From Desulfobacterales bacterium (lineage in GTDB: Bacteria; Desulfobacterota; Desulfobacteria; Desulfobacterales; UBA11574), in contig JAQYVG010000170.1 of NCBI GenBank assembly GCA_030145595.1, forward strand, positions 1 to 7,446: DNA of 7,446 nucleotides. The letters are read 5' to 3'. The position numbers and the translations under genes were made by a program. The notes below the pieces were generated by a model that worked only from the letters and a program-made list of their open reading frames with translations, had not been told where the DNA came from and made no database searches. How positions within the stretch are numbered: the first letter of the stretch is position 1; every line of letters begins with the position of its first letter. Below are positions 5,839 through 7,446 of this stretch, piece after piece.

Positions 5839-7398
5839 ATGAAAAACAAAGATCTCATACTATCCATCGATAACGGGACGCAAAGCCTGAAGGCATTAGT
5901 CTTTGACCTCCAAGGAAATCTTGCGGCCAGGCAGCAGGTGGTATTTGATCCTTATTTTTCAGATCAGCCGGGTTGGGCTGAACAGGATCCGGAAGTTTTT
6001 TGGCAAGCGCTGTGTAAGGCTTGCCGGCATCTCTGGGAGCAGGGAATGGTGGACAAAGAACGCATTGCCGGTGTAGCCCTTACCACCCAGAGGGGCACGG
6101 TCATAAATGTAGACCAGAACGGCAAACCGTTGCGCCCGGCCATTCTGTGGCTGGATCAGCGTAAAACCAGCGGACTGCTTCCGTTAGGCGGTCCCTGGGG
6201 GTTCTTTTTCAAATTAGCCCGTTTGAGCGGTACAATCGCCTATTTTCAGGCTGAAGCGGAAGCGAATTGGATTCGTACATATCAACCGGACCTTTGGCAG
6301 AATACGCATAAATATCTGCTGCTTTCAGGGTACCTGACCCACAGGCTTGTAGGAGAATTTGTTGATTCCATCGGCTGCCAGGTCGGCTACATCCCTTTTG
6401 ACTACAAACATTTGCGCTGGGCGCCGGATTGGGATTGGAAGTGGCGGTGTATGCCCATCGATAGAAAAATGTTACCCGAGCTTATACGGCCCGGCGAGAT
6501 ACTCGGGAGTATTACCCCCATTGCTGCGAAAGAGACCGGCATCCCGCAAGGCTTGCCTTTGATAGCTGCGGCGGCGGACAAGGCCTGTGAGGTCATCGGA
6601 TCGGGCAGCCTGGAACCTTCCGTCGGCTGTCTCAGCTACGGCACTACAGCTACAATAAATGTAACCCATAAAAAATACGTTGAACCCATACCGTTGATCC
6701 CTCCTTACCCATCCGCAGTTCCGAAGTATTATACGATTGAGGTGCAGGTTTTTCGCGGATACTGGATGGTCAACTGGTTCAAGGAGGAGTTTGGCCATCC
6801 GGAACAGCTGCAAGCCGCCAAGCAGGGCCTGGAGGCTGAAGAGCTTTTTGAAAAGCTTGTTGAGGATATTCCGCCATGTTCCATGGGGTTGATGCTCCAG
6901 CCGTATTGGACGCCGGGCTTGAAACTGCCGGGGCCTGAAGCCAAGGGTGCCATTATCGGGTTCGGTGATGTCCATACCCGGGCTCATCTTTACCGTTCAA
7001 TTTTAGAAGGGCTGGCTTATGCCTTAAGAGAAGGCAAGGAACGCATCGAAAAGCGCAGCCGTGTGCCTATCACAAGTCTGCGCGTGTCGGGCGGCGGCAG
7101 CCAAAGTAAAAACGCTATGCAGATTACGGCAGACCTATTCGGTTTGCCCACAGCCAAACCGCACCTGTATGAAACATCAGGGCTCGGGGCCGCTATCGAT
7201 GCCGCCATAGGTCTCGGCTTTTACAGCGATTTTAAATCAGCGGTTAAAGGCATGACTCGTGTGGGCCGGGTGTTTGAGCCCAACATGGAGAATCATAAAC
7301 TTTATGATGCCCTTTATCATGATGTATATAAAAAAATGTACAAACGCCTCAAACCCTTATACGAACGTATCCGGGAGATTACCGGCTATCCCCCTTAA
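5839..7398 (+). CDS. FGGY-family carbohydrate/polyol kinase
   Basis: A 519-residue cytosolic kinase that transfers phosphate from ATP to a sugar or polyol. The N-terminal FGGY domain covers about residues 5-260, opening with SIDNGTQSLKALVFD and containing the catalytic-base candidate D247 in AAADKAC. The C-terminal domain runs from about 265 to 470 with SYGTT, the nucleotide-site motif SGGGSQSK (417-424) and TSGLGAA (446-452). Operon context suggests glycerol or a glycerol derivative, but the substrate pocket differs from true glycerol kinase: the NQRET motif reads TQRGT (83-87), so the Glu that holds glycerol is Gly, and the usual GDQQAAL reads ADKACEV. Glycerol kinase should therefore not be assumed. 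The ATG lies 2 bases after the GlpD stop and has no visible ribosome site, which implies translational coupling. The protein is complete, with a basic C-terminal tail (YKKMYKRLKPLYERIREI). Family is certain; substrate is open. Confidence 0.9.
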   Translation: MKNKDLILSIDNGTQSLKALVFDLQGNLAARQQVVFDPYFSDQPGWAEQDPEVFWQALCKACRHLWEQGMVDKERIAGVALTTQRGTVINVDQNGKPLRPAILWLDQRKTSGLLPLGGPWGFFFKLARLSGTIAYFQAEAEANWIRTYQPDLWQNTHKYLLLSGYLTHRLVGEFVDSIGCQVGYIPFDYKHLRWAPDWDWKWRCMPIDRKMLPELIRPGEILGSITPIAAKETGIPQGLPLIAAAADKACEVIGSGSLEPSVGCLSYGTTATINVTHKKYVEPIPLIPPYPSAVPKYYTIEVQVFRGYWMVNWFKEEFGHPEQLQAAKQGLEAEELFEKLVEDIPPCSMGLMLQPYWTPGLKLPGPEAKGAIIGFGDVHTRAHLYRSILEGLAYALREGKERIEKRSRVPITSLRVSGGGSQSKNAMQITADLFGLPTAKPHLYETSGLGAAIDAAIGLGFYSDFKSAVKGMTRVGRVFEPNMENHKLYDALYHDVYKKMYKRLKPLYERIREITGYPP

Positions 7399-7405
7399 TC
7401 AGGGG
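7391..7405. other. Short hairpin across the kinase stop codon
   Basis: CCCCT (7391-7395) pairs with AGGGG (7401-7405) around the loop TAATC. The stem holds part of the TAA stop. No T-run follows, so it is not a standard terminator. Confidence 0.35.
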
Positions 7406-7424
7406 TCGGAGGTCGGAGGTCGGA
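7404..7424 (+). repeat. Three perfect tandem copies of GGTCGGA
   Basis: Copies at 7404-7410, 7411-7417 and 7418-7424 are identical. The joined copies create GGAGG three times: 7408-7412, 7415-7419 and 7422-7426. The last lies 10 bases before an ATG at 7437. Heptamer runs of this kind can change copy number by slippage. Confidence 0.85.
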
Positions 7425-7436
7425 GGGCTGAAAAAG

Positions 7437-7446
7437 ATGAACATCG
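7437..7446 (+). CDS. Possible start of a further gene (only 10 bases visible)
   Basis: ATG AAC ATC follows a GGAGG motif by 10 bases, a workable ribosome-site distance, and reads on in the operon direction. Only three codons are in the window, so no product can be named and the call rests on spacing alone. Confidence 0.25.

Noticed and set aside
6472..6987. 171-residue open frame on the - strand inside the kinase gene
   Set aside because: It is antisense to conserved FGGY sequence and shows no family motif.

Overview
The window looks like ordinary chromosome from a Gram-negative, probably anaerobic bacterium. I lean towards Desulfobacterota (a sulfate-reducer-like genome): the base composition looks intermediate, a class Ib (Thermotoga-type) DAHP synthase is fused to other aromatic-pathway domains, and an alkyl-DHAP-synthase-like flavoprotein sits with GlpD and an FGGY kinase. 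This placement rests on recalled gene style and is not proven. No rRNA, tRNA, CRISPR array, insertion sequence or phage gene was seen.

Layout. (1) Positions 1-1704, + strand: the 3' part of a fused aromatic amino-acid gene, with DAHP synthase, then prephenate dehydratase, then an ACT domain. Its start lies left of the window; the GTG at 7 is an internal valine. (2) 1705-1884: a convergent intergenic gap with a spaced CTCGCAAAG repeat and several overlapping hairpins that may terminate transcription from both sides. (3) 1885-2397, - strand: a gamma-carbonic-anhydrase-like hexapeptide-repeat protein. (4) 2398-2566: a divergent control region with one good sigma70-like promoter on each strand. 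(5) 2567-7398, + strand: a tight three-gene operon of an alkyl-DHAP-synthase-like FAD oxidase, a GlpD-type glycerol-3-phosphate dehydrogenase and an FGGY sugar/polyol kinase, with gaps of 27 and 2 bases. (6) 7399-7446: three perfect copies of a 7-base repeat that carry GGAGG motifs, then a possible start of another gene at 7437.

How the genes may work together. If the kinase acts on glycerol or a derivative, kinase plus GlpD would convert a polyol to its 3-phosphate and then to a dihydroxyacetone-phosphate compound. That is the compound class an alkyl-DHAP synthase acts on when it makes ether lipids. The operon could therefore feed, or salvage, glycerol-ether lipids. Two features point away from a textbook glycerol pathway: the kinase lacks the Glu of the glycerol-kinase QRET motif, and the oxidase has His-Gln-His where the animal enzyme has three histidines. 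The aromatic fusion gene is a separate unit. It joins the entry enzyme of the shikimate pathway to a late phenylalanine enzyme and its likely phenylalanine sensor in one chain.
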